This document shows, piece by piece, positions 8,603 through 17,877 of a stretch of 64,000 bases of DNA. Where the stretch lies: assembly GCA_963719875.1 (NCBI GenBank), contig CAVRDJ010000002.1:868001-932000 (forward strand). The letters are read 5' to 3'. The translations under genes were made by a program, and so were the position numbers. The notes below the pieces were generated by a model. The model made no database searches, had not been told where the DNA came from, and saw nothing but the letters and a program-made list of their open reading frames with translations. The DNA comes from Palsa-360 sp963719875. Lineage in GTDB: Bacteria; Acidobacteriota; Terriglobia; Acidiferrales; UBA7541. The stretch's first letter is position 1; each line of letters begins with the position of its first letter.

Positions 8603-10105
8603 ATGGCCACCGCAGTCACTCACTACACTTCCTACAAAGCGCGACCCTTCACCAGGGAACAGCGGGAAAAGACTACGATTCTGTTCGGCGGCCTGACCTG
8701 GAAGCATGAGCGGCTGGTCCAGGGCGTCTTCAACAATCTGAACTACAACGCGAAGCCGCTCCCCAATATCGCGCGCGCGGACCTCGACGCCGGCAAGGAA
8801 TTGATCGACACCGGCGCGTGCTGCCCCACGATCTTTACGACGGGCAGCCTGGTGAATTTCCTGAAGTCCGAAGTCGCCGCCAACGGGAAGCAAAAGACGC
8901 TCGATGATTACGTCTTCCTGACGGCCGGCGCCTGCGGCCCCTGCCGCTTCGGCCAATACCACGAATCCTACGAAATGGCCCTCGACGGCATGGGCCTGAA
9001 GGAGTTCCGCCTCTTCCTGCTGGCGCAGGACCAGCTGGACCAGGCGCCCGAAAAGGGCGGCGGCCTGGAAATCAATATGCCGCTGAGCCTCGGCATTGTG
9101 TGGGCCATTTTGGTGGGCGACATTCTTACGGACATGGAGTATCTGACTCGTCCGTACGAAGTCACGCCCGGGCAGACCGACAAGGTCCTGCAGGAAAGCG
9201 CGGACTATCTCTTCGAAGTCTTCCAGAAGCGGCCGCTTCGCAGCAACAAGTACGGGATGCTGGCGTGGCATTTCCTTTCCGGCTATTTTGCGGACGCATT
9301 GCGCGTGGTGCGGAAGAAATTTGACGCCATCGAGGTCGACCGCCTGCAGGTGAAGCCGAAAGTGAAAATTACCGGCGAGTTCTGGCTGCAGACGCACGAA
9401 GGCGACGGCAACTACAACATCAAGCGATGGCTCGAATCGGAAGGTTCCGAAGTGATGCCGCCGCCGGTGGCCGTGTGGCTGGGCTACCTCTTGCACACTC
9501 CGCTCTGGCGCATACCGGAGAAGCCGAACTTTGACCGCAAGGCGAAGATGAAGATGGCCATGATCCGCGGCATGGAGAAGCTGTATGTGGGGACCTACAA
9601 CCGGTTCCGCAAGGCGCTGGCCAATGTGCCGCACGAATTGCCGGATCAGGAAGAACTGAAGCAGCTGGCTTCACCGTTCTTCCATCACGAATTGCGCGGC
9701 GGCGAAGGACACATGCTCATCGGCAAGGCTCTCCACGCTCATCTTCACAAGCATGCCAACATGACTTGCGAGCTCTCGCCATATTCCTGTATGCCGAACA
9801 CGATGTCCCAGGGCGCAATGGCCAACGTGCTGGGGCGGCATCCCGACCTGCTCTACGCGCCCATCGAGATCAAGGGAGACGCCGAAGTTCACGCGCTTTC
9901 CCGCTGCCAGATGATTCTCACGGAAGCGAAAAAGCGTTCGCAATCCGAGTTCGTGGAAGCGATGGCCAAGACCGGATTGACGCTCGAAAAAATCCGGCAG
10001 ATCGAAGAAAAGAATCCCAAAGTGAAGAAGGCGACGTATCGCATCCCTCACATGGGCTACGCGTCCACGGCGTCGAATTATGCTTTGCACCTCGCCAGCC
10101 TGTAG
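8603..10105 (+). CDS. 2-hydroxyacyl-CoA dehydratase-like subunit (C-terminal part of large activase-type proteins)
   Basis: A 500-residue cytoplasmic protein preceded by AGGAGG. It resembles the C-terminal segment of the roughly 1,400-residue activase fusion proteins related to 2-hydroxyglutaryl-CoA dehydratase. Conserved cysteine clusters that could bind an Fe-S centre are visible: TGACCPT, AGACGPCRFG, and SPYSCMPN near the C-terminus, followed by IEIKGDAEVHALSRC. The two remaining segments of such fusions are encoded directly downstream (10296 and 12526), so this locus looks like the split form of one multidomain enzyme system. The natural substrate is unknown. Confidence 0.7.
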   Translation: MATAVTHYTSYKARPFTREQREKTTILFGGLTWKHERLVQGVFNNLNYNAKPLPNIARADLDAGKELIDTGACCPTIFTTGSLVNFLKSEVAANGKQKTLDDYVFLTAGACGPCRFGQYHESYEMALDGMGLKEFRLFLLAQDQLDQAPEKGGGLEINMPLSLGIVWAILVGDILTDMEYLTRPYEVTPGQTDKVLQESADYLFEVFQKRPLRSNKYGMLAWHFLSGYFADALRVVRKKFDAIEVDRLQVKPKVKITGEFWLQTHEGDGNYNIKRWLESEGSEVMPPPVAVWLGYLLHTPLWRIPEKPNFDRKAKMKMAMIRGMEKLYVGTYNRFRKALANVPHELPDQEELKQLASPFFHHELRGGEGHMLIGKALHAHLHKHANMTCELSPYSCMPNTMSQGAMANVLGRHPDLLYAPIEIKGDAEVHALSRCQMILTEAKKRSQSEFVEAMAKTGLTLEKIRQIEEKNPKVKKATYRIPHMGYASTASNYALHLASL

Positions 10106-10295
10106 TCGGCGAAGTGCATTTTTTCGCGCTCGCGCGCGTTGCACACTTTCTACGATGTGTCATTCTTCGCTTCGCTCAGAAGGACACGCCGGTTGAGCGT
10201 TTACGACCTGAAGCATTCTGAAACCGGCGGGTTGGCAAGATTGGTCACCGGAAACCGCCGGAGACGCAACGAACGGTGCTCAGCGAGGGCCCTCC

Positions 10296-12593
10296 ATGGC
10301 TGACGGAAGTTTTGTAAAGATCGCGCCCCTCATGCGGGATCCGGGCATGATGGAAATCAAGACGCCGGAGAAGCTGGCGCCCAGCGCCAACGGCGCGATG
10401 ATTTGCGGCGTCGACGTGGGCAGCACCACGGTCAAATACGTTCTCGCCTCGCCGTCCGGCGAAGTGCTCTCCCAGGCCTACGAGCGGCACAATACCAAGC
10501 AGGGAGAAAAAGTTCTGCAATTTTTGTCGCGCCTCGAGGCGCAGCATGGCTTGGAGCCGCAGCGCGATCGGGTTTTCTTTACCGGGTCGGGAGCGGGCCT
10601 GATTGCTCCCGTTGTGGGCGCCAAGGTCATTCAGGAAGTCGTGGCGGTGGCGGCGAGCGTCGAGCGGCTGCACCCGGCGGTGCGTTTCGTCAGCGAAATC
10701 GGTGGAGAAGATATGAAAACCATCTTCTTCAACGGCAATGGGACGACGAAGAGCAAACAAGTCCTGATGCAAAGCGCCTGCTCGGGCGGGACCGGCACGT
10801 TCATCGAGAAAACGGCCAGGAAACTGCAAATTGCTCCGGAAGCGCTCTCCGAAATGCATTACACGGGGCACACGCTGCACAAGATCAGCAGCAAGTGCGG
10901 GATCTTCGCGGAAGCCGATGCCAACACGCTGCTGAAGGCCGGAGTCACCGTCGACGAAATCATCGCTTCCCTGTTTGAAGCCGTCGTCTACCAAAACCTT
11001 GCCACACTGACGCGCGGGAACACCCCGTCGCCGGAAGTTCTGCTGCTCGGCGGACCGAATTTGTTTTTCAAGGGGCTGCAAGAGGCCTGGCGGCTGCACC
11101 TCACTCACATCTGGCAGGAAAGAAAAATCCAGATGCCGAACGGCAAACCGCCCGAAGAATACATCACCGTGCCGAAGGACGCGCTGTACTACGCGGCGCT
11201 CGGCTGCATCGAAGTGGCCCTCGGCGAGCCGCACACGGTCGGAATCTACCAGGGCACGAAGAAGCTGCAGTGGTGGATCGAAGAAGGCCAGTACGAAGAA
11301 AAAAAGAAGCAGGGCCGCGGCGGACTGAGCGACAGCGAAGAAAGTTTGAGGACGTTCATCGACGTGTATTCCAAGATGGACGCCACCTCCAGCGTAAACA
11401 TTGCCTCGAAGGCGGCGAGCGCGACGGTGGAAAAGAAAAAGCTGGATCACGTTGTGGTGGGCTGCGATTTTGGTTCGACCACGGCGAAAGCCGTGTGCCT
11501 CGGGCCAGGCCGGGAACTTCTCTTTTCCTGCTATGCGCTCAGCAAGGGCAATCCCATCGAGGACGCGAAGAGCTTGTTCCGCCAGCTTCGCGATGCCATC
11601 GGCGACGGCGAAATCCTCGGACTCGGAATCACAGGCTACGGGAAAGATTTGCTCAAGGGCATTCTGGGCGCGGATTGCGGCGTGGTGGAAACCATTGCGC
11701 ATGCGTCCGCGGGATTGCACTACTTCCCCGATGCTGATTGCATCTGCGACGTTGGCGGCGTTAACGTCAAGATCATGATCCTGAAAAACGGGACGGTCAG
11801 CGATTTCCGCCTGAATTCGCAATGCTCCTCGGGCAACGGCGCCTTTCTTCAGGGCGTCGCCGAACGATTCGGCATTCCCTTGAGCGAGATGGCCGACAAA
11901 GCGTTTCTCGCGCAAGCCATGCCGCAGCTTTCGATGGGATGCGGCGTCTTCCTGCAAAGCGACATCGTCAACCAGCAGCGCAAGGGCTGGCAGGCGGAGG
12001 AAATTCTTGCCGCGTTATGCTCGATCCTGCCCCTGAACGTCTGGATCTATGCGGGCGGGATGAACAACCTCAACCAAGTGGGCAAGAAATTTATTCTGCA
12101 GGGCGGCACGCACAAGAATCTGGCCGTGGTGAAAACGCAAGTCGATTTCATCCGCTCCAAAGTTCCCGACGCGGACGTCGTCGTTCATCCGTATTCCGGA
12201 GAAGCGGGCGCGATCGGCGCGGCGCTCGTTTCCCTCGACTGGTGGGAAAAGGGCGGCATTTCGCAGTTCCGTGGCTTCGACGTGATCGAGAAATTGACGT
12301 ACGCGACGACCACCGCGAAGGAAACCGTTTGCAACTGGTGTCCGGTGAATTGCCAGCGCAGTTTCATCGACGTGGAGCTGCCCGGCGGCATGGGGCGTGA
12401 GTGGAGCAAGGTGCCGCTGGCCCTCGGATGGGAGCGCGTCATCGTGAACAACTCGTGCCCCAAGGGGCTTGTGGAAGATTTGAACGAAATGAAAGTAATC
12501 AAGGCCGGAATCGAGAAAACCAAGAATGCGTTTCCCAATATTGCAGACCTGGTTCGCAAAGAAGGCTTCCGCCGCGTCTCCGCCTCCGCCTAA
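10296..12593 (+). CDS. Double-domain BadF/BadG/BcrA/BcrD-type ATPase (acyl-CoA dehydratase activase)
   Basis: A 765-residue protein made of two ASKHA-fold ATPase domains of the HgdC type. Domain 1 begins with CGVDVGSTTVKYVL (about 38-51); domain 2 begins with VGCDFGSTTAKAV (about 388-400). Each keeps the two cysteines that in HgdC bridge one [4Fe-4S] cluster across the dimer: SACSGGTG and SSKCGIF in the first, NSQCSSGNG and SMGCGVF in the second. Such activases use ATP to drive an electron into the dehydratase. A Cys-rich tail (CNWCPVNCQ, NNSCPKG) follows. It overlaps the next gene by 68 nt in another frame. Confidence 0.82.
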   Translation: MADGSFVKIAPLMRDPGMMEIKTPEKLAPSANGAMICGVDVGSTTVKYVLASPSGEVLSQAYERHNTKQGEKVLQFLSRLEAQHGLEPQRDRVFFTGSGAGLIAPVVGAKVIQEVVAVAASVERLHPAVRFVSEIGGEDMKTIFFNGNGTTKSKQVLMQSACSGGTGTFIEKTARKLQIAPEALSEMHYTGHTLHKISSKCGIFAEADANTLLKAGVTVDEIIASLFEAVVYQNLATLTRGNTPSPEVLLLGGPNLFFKGLQEAWRLHLTHIWQERKIQMPNGKPPEEYITVPKDALYYAALGCIEVALGEPHTVGIYQGTKKLQWWIEEGQYEEKKKQGRGGLSDSEESLRTFIDVYSKMDATSSVNIASKAASATVEKKKLDHVVVGCDFGSTTAKAVCLGPGRELLFSCYALSKGNPIEDAKSLFRQLRDAIGDGEILGLGITGYGKDLLKGILGADCGVVETIAHASAGLHYFPDADCICDVGGVNVKIMILKNGTVSDFRLNSQCSSGNGAFLQGVAERFGIPLSEMADKAFLAQAMPQLSMGCGVFLQSDIVNQQRKGWQAEEILAALCSILPLNVWIYAGGMNNLNQVGKKFILQGGTHKNLAVVKTQVDFIRSKVPDADVVVHPYSGEAGAIGAALVSLDWWEKGGISQFRGFDVIEKLTYATTTAKETVCNWCPVNCQRSFIDVELPGGMGREWSKVPLALGWERVIVNNSCPKGLVEDLNEMKVIKAGIEKTKNAFPNIADLVRKEGFRRVSASA

Positions 12594-13764
12594 GGACCGC
12601 TCGGGAATCCGCGTCGGGATTCCCAAGGTCCTGAACATGTGGAGCACCCACCAGTTCTGGGTCGCGTTTCTGCGCGAAATCGGGATCAGTTCCGAAAACA
12701 TCGTGTTCAGCTCGGACACATCCGAGGAGCAGGCGCGCGAGTTTGGAAAAGGACGCGGCACGGTGGACTGCTGCTATCCCGTGAAGGCCATGAGCGGCCA
12801 TTACGGGGAACTGATCTTCGGCCTCAAGAAAAAAGTTCACATCATTTTGAGCCCCATGATTTATTCACTGCCGTCCTTCCTGCGCGGGCACGTTTCGGAA
12901 AACCTGGCCTGCACGCGGGTAATGGCCGGGCCGGAAAACATCCGCGCCGGATTCGTCAAGGAAAGCGATGTGTTCAAGGACAATGGCATCCAGTACGCCT
13001 CTCCGTTTGTGAACATGGCCGAGCCGGAGATGGTCCCGAAGCAGATGTACAACTCGCTGAAGGATGTTTTCGACATCGATATGGCGGAAACGCAGCGGGC
13101 GGTGGATGCCGGATACAAGGCCCTGCGCGAGTTCAACCAAAAGGCGCGCGACGAAACCAGAAAGATCCTGACCTGGTGCGCGCGCGAGGGAAAACCGTGC
13201 GTGCTGGTGCTGGCCCGCCCGTATCACATGGACCCGGGAATCGGGCACGAGATCGAATCCGATTTACAGGCGCACGGCTATCCCATCGTGTGGCTGCAAT
13301 ATCTTCCGGTTGACGACGATCTGCTGGGGTGGCTTTTCGGAGAGGAAGTGCAGGCCAAAAAGATCCGCTCCCCTCTGGATATCTCCGACGTGTGGACTTC
13401 GTCAAACAGCAGCAACACGAATGAAATTCTGTGGGGCGCAAAATTTGCGGCGCGTTTTCCGTGGGTCACTTGCGTGCTGCGGCTCTCCAGTTATGAATGC
13501 GGCATGGATCAGCCGACCTACACGCCCACGCAAAAAATCGTGGAAGCCACCGGAACGCTGTTCTTTAAGTTTGGCGACCTGGATTCCACCAAGCCCGCCG
13601 GCAGCATCCGCATCCGAATCGAGACCATCGTCCACTATCTGGGAAAATATTCGGAGAAGATCATTCAGAAGAAATTGGCCCTCCTGCCGCCCGATTGCCC
13701 GCTGCTCCAAGACAAGCAGGAAAAAGATGAGAAAGCGCTGGCGACAGTCGCTGGGAGCGATTAG
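12526..13764 (+). CDS. DUF2229-type activase-associated subunit
   Basis: A 412-residue protein whose family-like sequence starts near residue 28 (IRVGIPKVLNMWS) and matches the DUF2229 segment of acyl-CoA dehydratase activase fusions. Conserved cysteines are seen in GTVDCCYPVKAMSGH and SSYECGMDQ. The ATG at 12526 lies inside the preceding gene, so the first 22 codons overlap its 3' end in a different frame. In many genomes this segment is fused to the ATPase. The overlap suggests a recent split or coupled translation. A later start is unlikely because conserved sequence begins soon after the overlap ends. Confidence 0.75.
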   Translation: MRFPILQTWFAKKASAASPPPPKDRSGIRVGIPKVLNMWSTHQFWVAFLREIGISSENIVFSSDTSEEQAREFGKGRGTVDCCYPVKAMSGHYGELIFGLKKKVHIILSPMIYSLPSFLRGHVSENLACTRVMAGPENIRAGFVKESDVFKDNGIQYASPFVNMAEPEMVPKQMYNSLKDVFDIDMAETQRAVDAGYKALREFNQKARDETRKILTWCAREGKPCVLVLARPYHMDPGIGHEIESDLQAHGYPIVWLQYLPVDDDLLGWLFGEEVQAKKIRSPLDISDVWTSSNSSNTNEILWGAKFAARFPWVTCVLRLSSYECGMDQPTYTPTQKIVEATGTLFFKFGDLDSTKPAGSIRIRIETIVHYLGKYSEKIIQKKLALLPPDCPLLQDKQEKDEKALATVAGSD

Positions 13765-13786
13765 CACAAACGCAGTTGAGATCTTG

Positions 13787-13860
13787 TGACGCCGGCATCT
13801 TGCCGGCATTTTTGTTTTCCGGGTGGGCCGGGAAAATCGCCGGCAGGATGCCGGCGCTGC
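13787..13860. repeat. Intergenic palindromic repeat, family 2
   Basis: Arms of the type GCCGGCATCTTGCCGGCA and GCCGGCAGGATGCCGGCGC form a hairpin about 74 bp long, and each arm is itself palindromic. The loop contains TTTTCCGGG. It lies between convergent genes and may act as a bidirectional terminator. Related copies are at 21602-21686 and 59843-59917. Confidence 0.88.
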
Positions 13861-13897
13861 AAACGCCGCGCCGCGAAAGATCGGCGCTGTTGTGGAT

Positions 13898-14518
13898 TCA
13901 TCTTTCCGCTTCGCCGCCCGAGATTCGCGGCTGCGGGTGGAACCACTCCGCGAGCCAGTCACAAATCGGCAGGAAAACATTGAAGCGGCTCGTGTCCCGC
14001 GCGTGATGCAGCAGGTGATGGCGTGTCGCCGGGCGCAGCCACTTCGGCAGCCAGCCGCCCATGTGCATGCGCCAGTGGGTTTCTTCAAACGCGACATAGT
14101 AAATCGCAAAGCCGACAAACACTCCCGCGGTCCAGCCGTTGCGGAAATACCATTGTAGAAGCAAAAACGGCGTGGCGTTGGCCAGGAAAAGGCCGACCAC
14201 TCCCCAGGGATTCCTGGAAAAGTTGACATACCGGGCCACTTCCGGGGAGTTCAACGTAGCGTGATGCACGATGTGCTGCTGGCGAAAAAAGCCGCGCGAC
14301 CCGTGCAATATAAATCGGTGCAGGCAATACTCGAACCCGTTGGCGTAGAAAAAACCGAGCACGAAACCGCCCAGGATGCCAGGTAGGGAATGCGGGAAAA
14401 ACCAGAGGGAGATACCTGCGAGGACGGCCCCGGACAAAGCAGCGGCCAAGAGGTTGTTTCGTTTGATGCTCAGCCCCTCGGCTTTTGTCTCAGCCCGAAT
14501 GACGTCATCGGAAGGCAT
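13898..14518 (-). CDS. Sterol desaturase/fatty acid hydroxylase family membrane protein
   Basis: A 206-residue integral membrane protein with the histidine clusters of the di-iron fatty acid hydroxylase superfamily: HRFILH, HIVHH, HWRMH and HHLLHH. Four hydrophobic segments (about 22-42, 45-60, 110-130 and 132-148) separate the clusters as expected. Members hydroxylate or desaturate lipid chains using O2. The substrate here is not evident. It is a single gene flanked by a family-2 repeat on one side and a family-1 repeat on the other. Confidence 0.85.
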   Translation of the reverse strand: MPSDDVIRAETKAEGLSIKRNNLLAAALSGAVLAGISLWFFPHSLPGILGGFVLGFFYANGFEYCLHRFILHGSRGFFRQQHIVHHATLNSPEVARYVNFSRNPWGVVGLFLANATPFLLLQWYFRNGWTAGVFVGFAIYYVAFEETHWRMHMGGWLPKWLRPATRHHLLHHARDTSRFNVFLPICDWLAEWFHPQPRISGGEAER

Positions 14519-14573
14519 ATTGGAGATACGCTAACGCTTTCCTTGATTTGCCGCAAGCAGGCCAGTCCGCAAT

Positions 14574-14645
14574 GTAGCGCAGGCTTCAGCCTGTGGGGGT
14601 TCGTCCTTGCAAGGACTAAACCCCACAGGCTGAAGCCTGCGCTAC
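14574..14645. repeat. Intergenic palindromic repeat, family 1
   Basis: A 72-bp copy that begins GTAGCGCAGGCTTCAG and ends with its complement through GCGCTAC. Its inner sequence is TTCGTCCTTGCAAGGAC. This is the cleanest copy of the family in the window. It lies between two minus-strand genes. Confidence 0.92.
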
Positions 14646-14686
14646 TGGCTCCCCGCGTCCGCAGCATTGTTGGTGAATAAGAATGG

Positions 14687-16348
14687 CTAATTGCCGGAGT
14701 GCGGAGTCAAACCAAGCTGCGACGCCTTGGGGCTCTCGGAACCTACCCGCGTCAGGTAAAGCATAAAGGGGGTGACTTCAAACGGCATTTTCTCGCGGTC
14801 CGCGACGCTTCCCACGGCCTGAGCCTTCAGCAGCGCAAGGGAATCGTCCCACGGGTCCAGCTTGACGCGGCCACCCAGAGGCAGCGCCACAATGTGCCTT
14901 GCCGATTCCCCTTCTCCGGTTTTTGCGGCCACGGAGAGTTTCAGCAATCCGGCATCGCCCACGCGGGGACTGATCAAGTTCGGGATCTCGCGGGCGCGTC
15001 CCAGCAATTCGGCCATAAACATTTCCGCGGTCCCGAGCTGATCCTTGTAGGGGGAATTTTTCAACAGGTCCGAGGCCTTCGCGGTTGCCGCGGCATCCTC
15101 TTCCGGCTTGCGTTCAAAGCCGAAGTGCTGAAACATTTTCTTGTCCTCGAATTGCAGGCGATCGTAAAAAGCGAGCCGCGTGTCCTCCCTCTTCAGATTG
15201 GTCAAGATGAAGCCCATTTCCTTGGCCAGCATCGCCGCGAGGCTGGCTTCATCCGGCAGAACGTCAATCAATCCGCGGCTGAGCACGATGGTATGTCCCA
15301 TGGAAAAAGATTCGATGGTGGAGGTCATCAGCACGCGGCATTCGATCTCGGGTTCGACGTCCAGATTGTTGGTAACTTCCAGATTGTTGACGACCGTTTG
15401 CAAAACCTTGTCGACCTCGCCTTTCGGCGCGATCAGCCCGGATTTTTCGAGCCTTCCGATGACGTTGTCCTCCGCCTGCTGGTTCCACGCGCGCTGTTCC
15501 TGCACCGGGGCAAGATCGTTGTTCGTTTTCGATTGATCGTTTATCGGGGCCGCGGATTCGATCAGGACCTGGCTGAGTTCCTGCTCCTGGCGGGACCGTC
15601 CGGCGTCGTATCCCCAGAGCCGCGTTTGTGCCTTGTAAGTGGACACGCGGATCGCCGGGACCGCCGACGTACTCTGCTCGGAATAAATAAACGCGGGCAG
15701 CCAGAGATTCGGGCCGGCGTTCACGCGCCAACTGTCAAAATGGAAATTCAGATCGGTAAAGGTGTGACCGGAATAGGAGCCGTTGAATCGAACGATGGTG
15801 TAGTCCTGGTCCTCGACCCAGATGCGCCCGATGAAGCGCCCTTTGCCCGCTTTTTTGGTCGGAGTTACGTCAAAAACGAGCGTGCGTACTTCCCCGAGGA
15901 ATTCGCGACGGACGTAATCGAACTTGTAGTTCTGCGTATCCAGGCCGTCGTTGTCGAGATAGATCATCTGCAGAAAACCCAGCGGCAGAAACTCCGTGCC
16001 GAAGTCAAAAAGCTTGGTCATGCCGGCAACCGCGTGGCGCGCCGAATCGTCGCCGGGTTTGGGAAGAGGCTTGAGATCAAGCCCTTTGGCAAATTCCGCG
16101 CGGCCGATGAAGTAGTGGTCGCCATCGGGGATCCAGCTCCCGTCATTTTCCGTAATTCTGACTTTCTGGATGTAGGTTTCCACCAGGGGAGAGTGCTGCC
16201 GGATCATCTGCATTTCCTGCTTTTCACGGGAAGTCACTTTGGAGATGACCTGGTCCAGCGCTCCCACGGGCGCAAGAGATTGCCCTTGCGCGGCGAGCGG
16301 CGCGGAACAAAACACTCCGGCCAGAATCAGGAATTTTAAGGTACGCAT
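14687..16348 (-). CDS. Secreted M48-like protein with degenerate zinc motif
   Basis: The start at ATG 16348 has GGGGGA at 8 nt and gives a signal peptide ending near AQG. The 553-residue product has a large N-terminal beta-rich region (about 30-300) and then a region resembling M48 peptidases (SMGHTIVLSRGLIDVL and DEASLAAMLA). Where M48 enzymes have HEXXH, this protein reads AKEMGF (about 375-380), so both zinc-binding histidines are replaced and peptidase activity is unlikely. The N-terminal half resembles outer-membrane-lipoprotein-sorting folds used by acidobacterial periplasmic proteins, but I would not assign a function. Confidence 0.68.
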   Translation of the reverse strand: MRTLKFLILAGVFCSAPLAAQGQSLAPVGALDQVISKVTSREKQEMQMIRQHSPLVETYIQKVRITENDGSWIPDGDHYFIGRAEFAKGLDLKPLPKPGDDSARHAVAGMTKLFDFGTEFLPLGFLQMIYLDNDGLDTQNYKFDYVRREFLGEVRTLVFDVTPTKKAGKGRFIGRIWVEDQDYTIVRFNGSYSGHTFTDLNFHFDSWRVNAGPNLWLPAFIYSEQSTSAVPAIRVSTYKAQTRLWGYDAGRSRQEQELSQVLIESAAPINDQSKTNNDLAPVQEQRAWNQQAEDNVIGRLEKSGLIAPKGEVDKVLQTVVNNLEVTNNLDVEPEIECRVLMTSTIESFSMGHTIVLSRGLIDVLPDEASLAAMLAKEMGFILTNLKREDTRLAFYDRLQFEDKKMFQHFGFERKPEEDAAATAKASDLLKNSPYKDQLGTAEMFMAELLGRAREIPNLISPRVGDAGLLKLSVAAKTGEGESARHIVALPLGGRVKLDPWDDSLALLKAQAVGSVADREKMPFEVTPFMLYLTRVGSESPKASQLGLTPHSGN

Positions 16349-16797
16349 AACGCTCATCCCCCGAAAAAATACAGGCCCCGCGGAAACCTGCCCAGGACGA
16401 AAACTACAGCCGCAATACTCTTGAGAAGATAACTTGCGCACGCCGCTTGCCATCCCGCCGGCAAATAACGCACTCCAGCGAAAGGAATTAGCGGCTACCT
16501 GTACATTAAACCATGTAAGACTTTCGCCCGTACCGAAGAATTGTCACTTGATCGGGCGGCTTCAGCAGCCCTCTTTTGCAATGGCATCAAATCGCATCGG
16601 GCGAAGCGCACACTACTCCTTCAAAGGGAAAATCGCCCCGCGACTTACAACTCTACACCTTCTTTAGATGCTCGCGGTAAGGTACCTGTTGTCCGGGCTT
16701 TTGAGATTCCGGAACCCGGGCATACCAGCCGAGGCATGTGGATTCCTGATTTGGCGCGAAGCAAAAACCCGCAGGCTGAAGCCTGCGCTACGTGAAT
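16349..16797. other. Intergenic region with a decayed family-1 repeat
   Basis: About 450 nt with no convincing gene. Near its right end (16763-16791) the right arm of a family-1 repeat is intact (GCAGGCTGAAGCCTGCGCTAC), but the left arm is not recognisable, so it is a half copy. The rest must hold the promoter for the M48-like gene. Confidence 0.6.
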
Positions 16798-17589
16798 CTA
16801 ATTTACCCAGCGGTCGTCGGAATCGTGCGGCGGCTCGTTCTTGTGGTCGCGCATGTAGACTTCAAATTTGCGCCGGGCGCGGCGGCGTTTCCAGTCGAAG
16901 TAATTGTTCCGAAAACGATAGAGAAATAAGCCCCGCCGCAGATACAGATAACCCACCAAAGCGCCGCCCAGATGCGTGACGTGGCTGATGTTGTCTCCGC
17001 CGGAGTCCAGCGAGAGAATAAACTCAATGACGATCGATCCCGCCACCAGCAGCTTCATCGGAATGGAGATGGGCAAAGGAAATAGCCACACCTGGCGGTC
17101 GGGAAACAGGATGCCCGCGGCGATCAAGACGCCGTAAATTGCCCCGGAAGCGCCGATGGTCGGAATGCCGGAAGAGTATCCACCCTGCGGATCGCGCATG
17201 GTATTGATCAGGACGGTGATGACCCCCGCGCCGATTCCGGTTAAGAAGTAATATTCATAGAAGCGGCGAGTCCCCCAGGTCCGTTCCAAATCCAGGCCAA
17301 AGAAATACAAAAACAGCATGTTCATGACCAGATGCCAGATCGTGGCATGCAGGAACAGGTAGGTCGCAAATTGCCAGACATACAGCCGCCGCGTGACGTA
17401 CCAGGGAACCAAACCGAAAAGGTGTTGGAACTGCGCGGTGTAATCCAACGGGAAAATCAGCTTGATGATCGTTTGAAGGAAAAAAACGCAGGTGCACGCG
17501 ATGATGATGTTGCGAACGGCGGGCGTCAGCATCCCTCCCCAACTGATGCGAGGACCATACGAGCCCGGATATCGTGGCCGCGAACCCAT
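16798..17589 (-). CDS. Rhomboid family intramembrane serine protease
   Basis: The start at ATG 17589 gives 263 residues with six hydrophobic segments between about 25 and 205. The rhomboid signatures are present: HATIWHLVMNMLFLYFFG in the second core helix, the catalytic serine in GASGAIYG, and the catalytic histidine in HVTHLGG. Rhomboids cut transmembrane substrates within the bilayer. The basic C-terminal tail (RRRARRKFEVYMRDHK) is cytoplasmic. It is divergent from the DUF481 gene at 17878. The substrate is unknown. Confidence 0.92.
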   Translation of the reverse strand: MGSRPRYPGSYGPRISWGGMLTPAVRNIIIACTCVFFLQTIIKLIFPLDYTAQFQHLFGLVPWYVTRRLYVWQFATYLFLHATIWHLVMNMLFLYFFGLDLERTWGTRRFYEYYFLTGIGAGVITVLINTMRDPQGGYSSGIPTIGASGAIYGVLIAAGILFPDRQVWLFPLPISIPMKLLVAGSIVIEFILSLDSGGDNISHVTHLGGALVGYLYLRRGLFLYRFRNNYFDWKRRRARRKFEVYMRDHKNEPPHDSDDRWVN

Positions 17590-17877
17590 TCTCGTGAGTG
17601 TAAGCGCGGCGAGACTTGGAGTCAAAGCTTGGGATGCCCTGCTAGTATCGAGCTGCTCCTCATCGCCGTATCAGAAATTCTAGCCTGGCTGGAGCATTGC
17701 GCGCGGACAGGGCCGGGTATACATTATCGGTCGGCCGGGAAGTCCTGGGGGAAATCCCGGCTAAATCGAAAATTCCGTTTGCTATTGCTTGCGGAATACA
17801 TCGACTGCTGCTCACGGCCAACTTCAGCCTTTCACCGATGCTGATTGGAAACTTTCCTCTTGAGGGAGACACCGACT

